Assembly: GCF_001182725.1 (NCBI RefSeq)
Contig: NZ_CWHU01000005.1
Span: 496,001-560,000, forward strand
Source: Anaerococcus jeddahensis
GTDB lineage: Bacteria > Bacillota > Clostridia > Tissierellales > Peptoniphilaceae
Direction: 5' to 3'
DNA: 64,000 nt
Made by a program: the position numbers and the translations under genes. The stretch's first letter is position 1, and each line of letters begins with the position of its first letter. Positions 35,106 through 43,781 of the stretch are shown piece after piece. The notes below the pieces were generated by a model. It did not search any database, was not told where the DNA came from, and saw only the letters and a list, made by a program, of their open reading frames with translations.

Positions 35106-35743
35106 ATGAAATTATTTGGTAAAAAAGAAAAAAAATTATGTCCAATATGCGGCAATGAATTGAAGTTATTTAGCAGCGTGCTAGTTGATGATGGAGAAAT
35201 CTGTGGTGATTGTGAGAAAATGATCCGTGGTCAATTCAATATCACTGAATATTGGAAGAAAAGATGGGCACTGATGGCTTTGATAGAGCAGATTATCTTT
35301 TAAAAACAAAGGATCCACTAAAGCTTATGACAGTAGATGAAATTAAAGAGATGATTAATTCAATGAAAAAAGAGCAAGCACAGATTATAGAAAATGTTGG
35401 TTCCAATTATGCAAATATAGCCAAGGCAGATAAGTGTATTTCCATTGCACCAAAAGCATTTGATGTTGGACTAAAAAGAGCAAAAGCATACAAAAATAGA
35501 TTCGTTGCTACCTCTCAGATTATAAGTGGTGAATTTGCAAAAGGAGATACAGTTACAGTTACTACAAATGGCAAGGATATCACAACTACAATTCTCGATG
35601 TTTTTGAATGCAGTAACAGCTCAACATTTGAGACAACACTTGGAGCCAATATGGGCAAGCATAAGGTCGAAGCGGGAACTAGTGCATGGATTATCTTGGA
35701 TTTAACAGGAGATGTCGGCCAAGGTAGTTTGATTCAAAAGTAA
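35106..35743 (+). pseudogene. DUF4428 zinc-ribbon protein, frameshifted
   Basis: The first frame (35106-35303) carries the zinc ribbon KLCPICGNELKLF with a second CxxC in EICGDCEKM. It shifts at about 35259-35262; adding one A to the AAAA there joins YWKKKMGTDGFDRADYLLKT and the frame runs to TAA 35743. The C-terminal part (about 120 residues, KAYKNRFVATSQIISGEFAK) is a beta-rich domain without a known role. Two zinc-binding CxxC pairs are intact. The break may be a base-calling error. Confidence 0.75.
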
Positions 35744-36389
35744 GATGCTATAGACTTTTATAGAATAAGAAAATGAAATAGAAATATTTCGAAGCTTTTT
35801 CGATAAAAAAACTCTGAGGTTCTATTTTACGAATCTTTGTCAAATAGTCTTGCTTTCTATACAGAACAAAAAAATATAAGGAGTAAACTTATCCCTTTTT
35901 TAGTGAGTCAATAAATAATAACAAATAAAAAACCGCTAAAGCTCTAGTAGAAAAATAGGTGCGAGTGATAGAATATTGGACAAGCCCAATAGTAAAGTGT
36001 CAGTATTCACGCCTTATAGGTAAAGGTAAAATTACAAGTTAATCTGGTAGTTTTGATTTATAAAATAATATTTATAACCATATCAGAAAATAAAAAAATA
36101 ATAAAAAAAACAAGAATAAGTCAAAAAATCATTTTATAATTTCTTTAAAAGTAGCTTAATAGCTGCTCTTTTTATTAGCTTTATACACGAGAGCTAATAA
36201 TATTAGAAAAAACTTTTAGATATAGATTAGTCAGATAAATTAAAATAATTATATTACTTAAATAGTCAAAAATTCTTATAATAATAATGATTATATATTT
36301 AACAATGTTGTTTAAAAAATTTACAAAATAAGGTATAATATTAAAAAATATAGATATAAATAAAATGCAAAAGAAAGACCGAGGAGAAT
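35744..36389. other. Gene-free region with an orphan terminator
   Basis: About 650 bases without a gene. Short pieces such as VRVIEYWTSPIVK may be transposon scraps but cannot be assigned. A terminator lies at 36147-36176, and a GAGGAG ribosome site for the surface protein is at 36381-36386. A TATAAT at 36335-36340 is a likely -10. Confidence 0.5.
36147..36176 (+). terminator. Orphan Rho-independent terminator
   Basis: AGTAGCT and AGCTGCT around TAAT, then a T run. It resembles the one at 7022-7050. No intact gene ends just upstream. Confidence 0.5.
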
Positions 36390-37462
36390 ATGAAAAAATA
36401 TAAAAAATAAAACTTGAATTCGAGGAAAAGGTTCTTGATAAAAATACAAAACCAATCTATGCAACAAGGAAATTATCAATAGGCCTAGTATCTTGTATGC
36501 TGGGACTATTAATGGCTGCACCTGTAGTTCATGAAGAAGATCTTGACATTAACCAAGTAGATTCAAACGCACCAGCTATTGAAGATAAGATTAGCGAAAA
36601 AACCCTAGAAAAAGGAAAAACCTATACATTACCAGGAAACGGATTTGAAGTTCCAGAAGGCAAAGAATTTGACGGCTGGATGATAGGAAACGAAAAGAAA
36701 AAACCAGGCGACGAAATCACAGTAAATAACAATGTAAAAGTAGTAGCTCAATGGAAAGATAAAACTGCAGAACCACCAGTTAAAGACGAAGTGAAAGTAA
36801 GCTTCGATGGAAATGGTGGAAATGGTGAAATGAAAGAACAAACCATTAAAAAAGGCTCAACCTATAACTTACCTGAAAATGGATTTGAAATTCCAGAAGG
36901 TAAAGAATTTGACGGCTGGATGATAGGAAACGAAAAGAAAAAACCAGGCGACGAAATTACAGTAGAAGGAAATGTAACTGTTGTAGCTCAATGGAAAGAC
37001 AAGAACCCAGGCACAACACCATCAGAAGAAACAGTAAAAGTAAACTACAATGCTAATGGTGGATCTGGTGAAATGACAGGCGCAACCCTAAAGAAAGGTT
37101 CAAAATATATCTTATCTGCAAATATCTTCAAAGCCCCAGCTAACAAAGAATTCAAAGCATGGGAAGTAAATGGCAAAGAAGTAGCAGCAGGAACAGAAAT
37201 AATATTAGATAAAGATATAGAAATAAAAGCTATCTGGAAAGATAAGAAAGCAACTCCAAACCCAGATCAAGACAGACATAGTCAAAAACCAAAAATAATT
37301 AAAGCAAATAATCCAGATAATAAAGGCAAAGCAAATAATACTAAGAGCCTAGGTCAAATAGGCAAAAATGTACAAACTGGCATTGAATCTGTAGAATGTG
37401 TAGCGGGAATTTTAATGACAGCTGTAGGTGGATTATTTGTAAGTAAAAAAAGAAAAAAATAA
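36390..37462 (+). CDS. Surface protein with YSIRK-like signal and InlB B-repeats (start frame broken)
   Basis: Three InlB/Listeria-Bacteroides B-repeats of about 70 residues (two with near-identical DNA, around EGKEFDGWMIGNEKKKPGDE) bind no known ligand but are typical of Gram-positive adhesins. Upstream in the same frame is a YSIRK-type signal, YATRKLSIGLVSCMLGLLMA. The good start ATG 36390 (GAGGAG upstream) is one base out of frame; one extra A in the A6 run at about 36402-36407 joins them. The C-terminus has no LPxTG: the equivalent spot reads NVQTGIES, then a hydrophobic helix and KKRKK. Sorting may use this variant motif. Confidence 0.75.
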
Positions 37463-37480
37463 AATAATTTTTTGATAAAA

Positions 37481-37525
37481 TGTGATGAAGCAAAATAGCA
37501 AAGCTATTTTGCTCATCACTTTTTT
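37481..37525 (+). terminator. Strong Rho-independent terminator
   Basis: GTGATGAAGCAAAATAGC pairs with GCTATTTTGCTCATCAC around AAA, with seven T following. Confidence 0.88.
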
Positions 37526-37678
37526 TATTATATAAAAATAAAATTTCTAATTAAAAATTTATAAAAATAAGGCTGGGTTTATTAGGATTAATTATAAATT
37601 TTTAAATTTAAAATCAAATATAAAAAGCCGAATATTGGGTATAAAATATTTAGAAGATTTACTTTTTTTGGTGATAAT

Positions 37679-38593
37679 ATGATTATTTTTAAATTTATAT
37701 TATATTTATTTATTTTTATTTTTTTAACTTTTTCTCTTAATAAATTTCTATTATTAAGGGAAAAAAATAAGATAATTGGCTACGGGAATAAGATATTAAT
37801 AAAGGGTAAAAAAATCAATATAGTTGAAAAAGGGATAGAAAATAAAAAAATAATAATTTTAAATCCTGGATATGGAACTATAGCTCCTGGGCTTGATTTT
37901 TTGCCATTAATTGATGAACTTTCTAAAAATTTTCATGTTATTGCAATTGAACCTTTTGGATATGGGGATTCGGATTTTTGTAGAAATTCTAGAAGTGTAG
38001 AAAATATTACTTTTGAGTTGCACGAAGTTATAAAAAAGTTGGGTATTAAAAAATATATTTTATGTTCTCACTCGATATCTGGTATTTATTCTATTTATTA
38101 TTTAAATAGGTATGAAGATGAAGTTGTTGGTTTTATTGGAATGGACACTTCGGTTCCAAATCAACTAAAATATACTGGAAATAAATTTTTTCCAATTCTT
38201 AGAAAATTATCAAATAGGCTTGGATTTATAAGACTTTTATCAATTATTAAGCCGGAATTGTTTATGGCAAATAATAATTACTATAGTGATGAAGTAAAAT
38301 CACAAATAAGATATAGGTTATACAGAGATTTTGCAAATGAAGATAATTTGAATGAGGGCTTAAATTTTGAAAGAAACTGGAGTAAAATAAAAGATTTATA
38401 TTATCCTAAAAATATAAAAAAAATCTTTTTTCTTGCAAAAAAAGAAGATAAGGATAAGAATTGGAGATATATTGAAACAAAAAATGCCTTCAACAATCAA
38501 AATGGAAAGATTTATTTAATGGAAGGAAGTCACTATATTTATAGGGAAAAATTTGTTGAAATGTCAGAAATTATTAGGGAAGAGTTTTTATAG
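37679..38593 (+). CDS. Membrane-anchored alpha/beta hydrolase
   Basis: 304 residues. An N-terminal helix (residues 2-24) anchors or exports the protein. The oxyanion region is LNPGYGTIAPG, the nucleophile elbow CSHSISG near residue 128, and the C-terminal catalytic His is in MEGSHYIYREK. The catalytic acid is probably in the segment after FFLAKKEDKD. The gene is flanked by terminators, so it is monocistronic. The substrate is unknown. Confidence 0.78.
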   Translation: MIIFKFILYLFIFIFLTFSLNKFLLLREKNKIIGYGNKILIKGKKINIVEKGIENKKIIILNPGYGTIAPGLDFLPLIDELSKNFHVIAIEPFGYGDSDFCRNSRSVENITFELHEVIKKLGIKKYILCSHSISGIYSIYYLNRYEDEVVGFIGMDTSVPNQLKYTGNKFFPILRKLSNRLGFIRLLSIIKPELFMANNNYYSDEVKSQIRYRLYRDFANEDNLNEGLNFERNWSKIKDLYYPKNIKKIFFLAKKEDKDKNWRYIETKNAFNNQNGKIYLMEGSHYIYREKFVEMSEIIREEFL

Positions 38594-38621
38594 AAAAAAG
38601 GCTATTATTTATTAATAGCCT
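38594..38621. terminator. Terminator hairpin, left copy beside element B
   Basis: AAAAAAGGCTATT pairs with AATAGCC. The 20-base core GCTATTATTTATTAATAGCC recurs at 40352-40371 on the other side of the element. Confidence 0.75.
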
Positions 38622-38869
38622 AAGAGCGTATACAAAGTCAGTTTAATAATTTATTAATAATTCAAAAATAAAATTACGCTATAACCCATCTCGACTAAGT
38701 GAGTGAAACGAACGCACGGAGAGATCTCATGAGATTTCTCGACTCACTACGTTCGCTCGAAACCTGCTAGGAAAAATCAAGTCTTTTTTTAAAAAAATCA
38801 AATAATTTTATTACTAAATTTGACCATAGGAAATAAGCCCTCTTGTTTGGGCTTTTTTTTTCTATTTTT

Positions 38870-40093
38870 TTATGCAGCTTTTAGTAATTCTTCCTTGTTT
38901 TTTTCCTCCATTACTTTCGCATAATATATTCTTAAAAATTTGTTTATTCCTGCTATGTTTGATACTTTTTTTGCCTTGCCTTCTCTTTCTTTTTTTATTA
39001 TATATTTATATACCGAATTGCTTTCATCTTTTGCTTTTTTCATACATAACATTGCCATGTATAGTACTTTTCTTAGGATTGGATTTCCTCTTTTGGATAT
39101 TTTTCTTTGTTTTGCACTAAAGTTTCCTGATTGATATGGTGGTGAATCTATTCCTACAAATGATATTAGACTTTTCTTGTTTTTGTATTTTCTTATATCT
39201 CCTATCTCTGCTGTTATTTGTATGGCTAATTTTTCTCCTATGCCTGAAAATTCTTTTGCTATTTTGTATTCTTCTAATTCTGTGGCGATTTCTTTCATTT
39301 GTGATAGAATATTATTAAGAGTTTTGTTTATTACTCTTAGAAATTCAATCGAGTCTAGGACATTCGCATCTATTTTTGAGTTACTAGATGAGATTGTTGG
39401 GATTGATTCTAAGGCATTTTGGTAAATGGTTATTGCTTTTTGTGCGTTTGGATGATATCCCTTTTTCTTTGCCCATTTTTCATAATCATTTACAAATTGC
39501 TCTTGACTTCTTTTTAATATCTTTTCACTATTAGTCCATCTTTCTACAAAGTCTATTAGTTTATCTTTTTGATAATTACCATTTGCATGGGGGATTAGTT
39601 TTTTTAGTCCTGGATGTCTTTTTTCTATTTCTTTGTCTAAATAGTTTAAGTGATTTATTCTTAGTTTTTGGTAATGTTGATAGGATCTGTTTAATTGTTT
39701 TAATCTTACATATTCTTCTTTATCTTCTTTGAATTGTATTAGATCATTCCAGTTCATTAAACCATATTCAGCTATGTGTATAGCATCTTTTTTATCTGTT
39801 TTTACATTTCTAAAACTTAAGGCTTGGCAAAATCTTTTCATTTTTAATGGATTTATTACGCTTACAAAAAATCCTTCATTTACTAAACTAATTAAGATAG
39901 GAATATGATAAATTTCTGTTGCTTCCATAACTATTTTTACATCTTCATCTAAAGATTTAATTTTAGCAATTAATTTATTTACATCATTTTTTACATGATA
40001 AATATTAAATGGTTTAAAGATGACTTCTTTCCCAAATCCTAAGGCTGCAACTGTACTTTTAGATTTTGATACATCAATTCCTATTGAAATCAT
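38870..40093 (-). CDS. IS110-family DEDD transposase (bridge recombinase)
   Basis: 407 residues from ATG 40093, with GGAGG upstream; a TTG at 40105 is inside that site. The N-terminal RuvC-like domain begins ISIGIDVSKSKSTVAALG, with further acidic residues at VMEATEIYH and KTDKKDAIHIAEYG. The C-terminal IS116/IS110/IS902 domain reads GIDSPPYQSGNFSAKQRKIS, then KRGNPILRKVLYMAML, including the catalytic Ser region. The protein is known to work with a bridge RNA that pairs to target and donor DNA. A predicted RNA lies directly upstream. Confidence 0.92.
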   Translation of the reverse strand: MISIGIDVSKSKSTVAALGFGKEVIFKPFNIYHVKNDVNKLIAKIKSLDEDVKIVMEATEIYHIPILISLVNEGFFVSVINPLKMKRFCQALSFRNVKTDKKDAIHIAEYGLMNWNDLIQFKEDKEEYVRLKQLNRSYQHYQKLRINHLNYLDKEIEKRHPGLKKLIPHANGNYQKDKLIDFVERWTNSEKILKRSQEQFVNDYEKWAKKKGYHPNAQKAITIYQNALESIPTISSSNSKIDANVLDSIEFLRVINKTLNNILSQMKEIATELEEYKIAKEFSGIGEKLAIQITAEIGDIRKYKNKKSLISFVGIDSPPYQSGNFSAKQRKISKRGNPILRKVLYMAMLCMKKAKDESNSVYKYIIKKEREGKAKKVSNIAGINKFLRIYYAKVMEEKNKEELLKAA

Positions 40094-40115
40094 AAATACC
40101 TCCAATAAATTTTTA

Positions 40116-40286
40116 TCTACCTACACAATTATCCACTCAGTTTAGCTCGTTACACGGGTGTATTAACCCAACCTGCTTAATCGAATTCTTGATAATGGAA
40201 GGTAGCAGACTGTTTCGAGTACGGGTGTATTATCCCAAATGGGCTGCGTCTGTTACCTTCATTATATTAAAAAAAGTGTAGGTAGA
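40116..40286 (-). ncRNA. Predicted IS110 bridge RNA
   Basis: On the minus strand, TCTACCTACAC and GTGTAGGTAGA (11 bp, perfect) close the region. Inside are two stem-loops, each with a GGG-(A/T)TAATACACCC hairpin. Loop 1 is held by GAAGGTAACAGAC/GTCTGCTACCTTC and holds CCCATTT (+ strand 40237-40243) and CTCGAAA (40213-40219). These match the two sides of the insertion site CCCATTTCGAG. Loop 2 holds AGCAGGTT (40170-40177) and CTAAAC (40140-40145), matching the joined element ends AGCAGGTTTAG. The layout is as described for IS621. The exact ends are uncertain. Confidence 0.8.
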
Positions 40287-40348
40287 AAGTTTTTTCTACT
40301 TACACTTTTATAGTACTAAATGGGTAAATTTTTAGTTTGTCAACAGTC

Positions 40349-40378
40349 TGGGCTATTATTTATTAATAGCCTTATTTT
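40349..40378. terminator. Terminator hairpin, right copy beside element B
   Basis: GGCTATT and AATAGCC around TATTTATT, then a T-rich end; also read on the minus strand as the terminator of the K+ channel gene, with A and T runs either side. It is the duplicate of 38600-38620. Confidence 0.75.
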
Positions 40379-41379
40379 ATTTCATCACCCAGATGTCTTA
40401 ATTTGTCCACTTGTTCTTCTCTTCCAAGAACAATGAGAACATCTCCTATTTTAAATGTATAATCTACTGGTGGATTGAAAACCATGGTCTGGTCTTCAAT
40501 CTTTTTTATAGCTAGAACAATAAGTCCAGTTTTTTTAGGAATTTGTGCTTGAAGTAAATTTTTATTATCTAGGTAAGAATCTTTATTTACAATAACTTCT
40601 TCAAGGTCAAGTTCTACATCACCGATTTTTGTAGCAACATCCAAAAATGAAATTATATTTGGTTTTATCATTAAAGATGCCATTCTTTTACCACTTATTT
40701 CAACAGCTGACAAAGTTTTATTTGCACCAACTTTTAATAATTTTTTGCTTCCAGATTTTGTTATGGAATTTGCAATTATATATATTTTTTTATTTAGATT
40801 TCTTGCCGTAAGGACGGTTACAATATTGTCGACCTCAGAATCTAGAGTTGAAATAAGTCCTTTGGCTTTTGTGATTCCAGCTTCTTCTAAAATCTCTTCT
40901 TCTGTAGAATGACCTTCAACAACTAAAATATTATGGTGACTATAATCGTCAAGGTCATCACGTTTATCTGTAATAACGACAAAATTCAAATTTTCTTTTA
41001 TAAATTTTTGAATGATAACTTCTGCAAGCTCTCCAGAACCACATATTATATAGTGATCACTTAGAGCAGAAATTTTTTTCTCCATTTTATTTCCCTTCCA
41101 TAAATCAGCAAATTTTCCTTCAACAAACATAGCAACAATTGTAGTAAATGCATAACCAACTATACCAACGCCCAAAAATATCATAAATACTGAAAAAATT
41201 TCAGATTGGTTGCTGGTAGTGCCAACCTCAGTAAAACCTACTGTTGATACAGTGATAACAGTCATGTATAAGGCATCAACAAAATCTATTTTTAGTAATT
41301 TCATGTATCCAACCACTCCAATTACTAACAAAAGTATAAAGGCATATAAAATAAATTTAAGTTTTCTTTTCTCTTCCAT
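40372..41379 (-). CDS. Two-helix potassium channel with TrkA-N and TrkA-C domains
   Basis: 335 residues from ATG 41379 with AGGAGAG upstream. Two membrane helices (about 8-25 and 60-88) flank a pore loop with the selectivity filter TVSTVGFTEVG, a variant of TVGFG. The RCK/TrkA-N Rossmann domain begins HYIICGSGELAEVII near residue 108. The TrkA-C domain ends the protein (KIGDVLIVLGREEQVDKLRH). This is the GsuK/MthK type of ligand-gated K+ channel. The gene is monocistronic. Confidence 0.88.
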   Translation of the reverse strand: MEEKRKLKFILYAFILLLVIGVVGYMKLLKIDFVDALYMTVITVSTVGFTEVGTTSNQSEIFSVFMIFLGVGIVGYAFTTIVAMFVEGKFADLWKGNKMEKKISALSDHYIICGSGELAEVIIQKFIKENLNFVVITDKRDDLDDYSHHNILVVEGHSTEEEILEEAGITKAKGLISTLDSEVDNIVTVLTARNLNKKIYIIANSITKSGSKKLLKVGANKTLSAVEISGKRMASLMIKPNIISFLDVATKIGDVELDLEEVIVNKDSYLDNKNLLQAQIPKKTGLIVLAIKKIEDQTMVFNPPVDYTFKIGDVLIVLGREEQVDKLRHLGDEIK

Positions 41380-41495
41380 AAGCTCTCCTTGTTGATTAGA
41401 TTATAATATAAGTTTAAATAAAATACTAGAAATTTGGTAAGAGATAACTTCATTATTTATAGAAATATTTTTTAAAATTTATATTTTAATAAAAT

Positions 41496-41524
41496 TTGAC
41501 ACATATTTGTTTATAGTCTAGCAT
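41496..41524 (+). promoter_or_regulatory. Promoter of the first beta-lactamase-like gene
   Basis: TTGACA (41496-41501), 17 bases, TAGCAT (41519-41524). The same two hexamers and spacing precede the paralogue at 42618-42646. Confidence 0.7.
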
Positions 41525-41553
41525 TAAACTAGCATTACATATTGGGGGGGACT

Positions 41554-42597
41554 ATGAATAAAAATAGGAAAATATTATCTAGTTTTACCTTTGTTTTAAT
41601 TGTTTTTGTTTTTACTTCAATTTTAAATTTTTCTAAGGCAGATAGTGAGATTAAAAATAATAAAGTCAGGAAGGCATCTCGAAAAAATAGCATAATTGGT
41701 TTTAAATCTGATAAATATTTAAATGAAATCGAAATGATCTATGATTTAGATGATTTTAAGGTAAAAGATGAGGATTCTATATCTGATGATATTAAAAATA
41801 AAAATTCAAATAAGGAAGATGATTATCTTTATAGAGAAATTAATAAAATTATTTCAGAGGAAACTGAAAATTTAGATGGGAATTGGCAAGTTGCTGTTGA
41901 TAGTATAAGGGGAAAATCAAATATTTCTATTGAAAGAAAGTCTTCTCCTAAAAATATCAATCAAACTTCTGCATCAACTATAAAAATTTTTATAGGTCTT
42001 GAAGTTTATAGGCAAGTTGAAGAGGGGATTTTAGCTGAAAAAGATGTTGAAGAAGATCTTTACCTTATGCTTAGAAATTCTAATAATGAATCTACAGATA
42101 GGTTAATCGATTTAATTGGCGATAATAGTGTGGATAAGGCTAGTAAAAATGTTAGTAGAATTATTTATAAAATTACTGGCGAAAACAAAACTGGCCTTTA
42201 TACAAAAATGAATCAAAGAGGTAAGAATAATGTTGCTAGAGCTAAGGACTTAAACAAAGGTTTAATTGCAATTTATGATGGGAAAATTGTAAATGAAGAT
42301 CATTCTAAAAAAATGATTAAGGCTATGTCAAATAATACTACTACATCTAAATTTAAGCTTTTGGGAAAATTACCAAAAGGTGCAAAGGGTTTGAATAAGT
42401 CTGGTGAGTATCCTGATGGGGGAATAGAAAATGATGCAGCTATAATTGATGTTGGGGATAGTGTTTTTGCAATTTCATTTATGGGTGAGCATCCTGGCCC
42501 TGTTAGTCATAAATATGGTAATCAAGCTATAGCGATGCAAAATCTAGGAAAAAGAATATCTGAAGCTTACATAAATTTTGATAAAGATAATAAATAG
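41554..42597 (+). CDS. Secreted class A beta-lactamase-like serine hydrolase, paralogue 1
   Basis: 347 residues from ATG 41554 (GGGGGGG upstream; a TTG at 41542 lies in that run). A signal peptide or anchor (about 5-27) is followed by a charged linker and the hydrolase domain. The SxxK motif is STIK at about residue 141, the SDN-like motif is SNN in LRNSNNESTDRL, and the KTG-like triad is KSG in GLNKSGEYPDGG. These are the three active-site motifs of penicillin-binding serine hydrolases. The domain is small and the Glu166 loop is unclear, so it may act on peptidoglycan rather than on antibiotics. Confidence 0.82.
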   Translation: MNKNRKILSSFTFVLIVFVFTSILNFSKADSEIKNNKVRKASRKNSIIGFKSDKYLNEIEMIYDLDDFKVKDEDSISDDIKNKNSNKEDDYLYREINKIISEETENLDGNWQVAVDSIRGKSNISIERKSSPKNINQTSASTIKIFIGLEVYRQVEEGILAEKDVEEDLYLMLRNSNNESTDRLIDLIGDNSVDKASKNVSRIIYKITGENKTGLYTKMNQRGKNNVARAKDLNKGLIAIYDGKIVNEDHSKKMIKAMSNNTTTSKFKLLGKLPKGAKGLNKSGEYPDGGIENDAAIIDVGDSVFAISFMGEHPGPVSHKYGNQAIAMQNLGKRISEAYINFDKDNK

Positions 42598-42617
42598 TTT
42601 ATATATTTTCATTTTAT

Positions 42618-42646
42618 TTGACAGCATTATTATTTTAAGCTAGCAT
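42618..42646 (+). promoter_or_regulatory. Promoter of the second beta-lactamase-like gene
   Basis: TTGACA (42618-42623), 17 bases, TAGCAT (42641-42646), a duplicate of the promoter before paralogue 1. Each paralogue therefore has its own promoter. Confidence 0.7.
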
Positions 42647-42676
42647 AAAACTAGAATATATAGTAATGGGGAAATT

Positions 42677-43699
42677 ATGAAAAAAAATATAAAAATATTG
42701 ATAAGCATTTTTATAGCTATTTTTATTTCAACTTTTGCTTTTACTTTGAAAGTTTCTAAGTCTGAAAAAGTATATAAAAATAAGAAGGTAGTTGGTTTTA
42801 AATCTGACAAATATTTAAATAAGATTGAAAATTTGTATAAATCTGATGAAGACCTTGATGAAAATATTGTAAAAAATAAAACTAAAAATACTAAAGAAGA
42901 AAAATCTTCAAATAATGATGAGCTTTCTAAGGAAATTGAAAAAATTATTGACGAGGAGTGTCAAAATTTGGAAGGGGATTGGCAGGTTGCTGTTGATTCT
43001 TTGAAAGGTGATTCTAAAGTTTCTATTTTTAAGAATTCAAATCCTCAAAAAGAAAGCTTACCTGCTGCATCAACTATTAAATTTTTTATTGCCCTTGAGG
43101 CATACAGGCAAGTTGAAGAAGGGATTTTGGATGAAAAAAATGTTGAAAATGACATTTATTTGATGCTAAGAGATTCTAACAATGAGTCAGCAAACAGGTT
43201 AATTGATCTAATTGGAAATAATGATATGAACTTAGCAAGTCAAAATCTTGGTTCTACAATTAAAAAAATTACTGGTGAAAATAAAACTGGCCTTTATAGA
43301 AAAATGCTCCATGATGGAAAGGAAAATATTGCTAGGGCCAATGATTTGAATATGGGTCTTAGAGATATTTATTTGGGAAAATTTGTAAATAGAGACCATT
43401 CAAATAAGCTAATGAAGGCTATGGCTGAAAATAATTCTACATCAAATTTTAAATTATTAGGAAAATTACCAAAAGAGGCCAAGGGCCTTTCAAAATCTGG
43501 TGAAATTCCAAATAAAGGTGTTGAAAATGATATTGCAATTATAGGTGTTAATGATGAAGTTTTTGCTATTTCTTTTTTAAGCCAGTATCCAAATCCGGTA
43601 AATCATGGTTCGGGTCCTCAATTTGATGCTATGCAAAATTTAGGTAAAAGAATTAGTGAAACTTTTATAAAATATAATATAAATAAGAAAGACTCTTAA
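42677..43699 (+). CDS. Secreted class A beta-lactamase-like serine hydrolase, paralogue 2
   Basis: 340 residues from ATG 42677. A signal peptide or anchor lies at about 5-25. The motifs are STIK at about 132-135, SNN in LRDSNNESANRL and KSG in GLSKSGEIPNKG. It shares long identical stretches with the preceding protein (GFKSDKYLN, ITGENKTGLY, KLLGKLPK), so the pair arose by tandem duplication including the promoter. The N-terminal linkers differ most. A terminator overlaps its end. Confidence 0.82.
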   Translation: MKKNIKILISIFIAIFISTFAFTLKVSKSEKVYKNKKVVGFKSDKYLNKIENLYKSDEDLDENIVKNKTKNTKEEKSSNNDELSKEIEKIIDEECQNLEGDWQVAVDSLKGDSKVSIFKNSNPQKESLPAASTIKFFIALEAYRQVEEGILDEKNVENDIYLMLRDSNNESANRLIDLIGNNDMNLASQNLGSTIKKITGENKTGLYRKMLHDGKENIARANDLNMGLRDIYLGKFVNRDHSNKLMKAMAENNSTSNFKLLGKLPKEAKGLSKSGEIPNKGVENDIAIIGVNDEVFAISFLSQYPNPVNHGSGPQFDAMQNLGKRISETFIKYNINKKDS

Positions 43700-43722
43700 A
43701 TTTTTTTAAGAGTTTTTTAATA
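43690..43722 (+). terminator. Rho-independent terminator
   Basis: ACTCTTAAA and TTTAAGAGT form a 9-bp stem around TTTT, with a T run. The stem begins in the last codons of the beta-lactamase-like gene. Confidence 0.82.
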
Positions 43723-43781
43723 TAACTTATGGACGTAAATAAAAAATTATTATATAATAACAAGAAAATTCAGGAGTTTTA

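Larger units (their letters stand above)
38763..40320 (-). mobile_element. IS110-family insertion sequence
   Basis: About 1558 bases, bounded by the repeat sequence it entered (CGAAA on the left, TGGG on the right, with the AAA trinucleotide present at both junctions). It carries one DEDD transposase gene on the minus strand and a 230-base non-coding end upstream of it. There are no terminal inverted repeats, as usual for the family. The transposase is intact and the guides match this site, so the element may be active. Confidence 0.88.
38622..40350. repeat. MITE-like terminator-associated element, copy B, interrupted by IS110
   Basis: The left part (38622-38762) begins AAGAGCGTATACAAAGTCAG and runs through CGCTCGAAA. 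The right part (40321-40350) continues TGGGTAAATTTTTAG and ends GTTTGTCAACAGTCTG. Removing 38763-40320 rebuilds CTCGAAATGGG as in copy C. The whole element sits between two copies of the GCTATTATTTATTAATAGC hairpin. Confidence 0.82.

Noticed and set aside
35744-36146. Possible transposase fragment (VRVIEYWTSPIVK)
   Set aside because: Too short and with no recognisable motif; treated as unassigned sequence.
36600-37250. Regular repeats that could suggest a CRISPR array
   Set aside because: They are in-frame coding repeats of about 70 residues (InlB B-repeats), without spacers; no Cas genes are near.
38872-39425. Plus-strand hydrophobic frames opposite the IS110 transposase
   Set aside because: They are shadows caused by the Lys/Ile-rich antisense strand; the minus-strand transposase has all family motifs.
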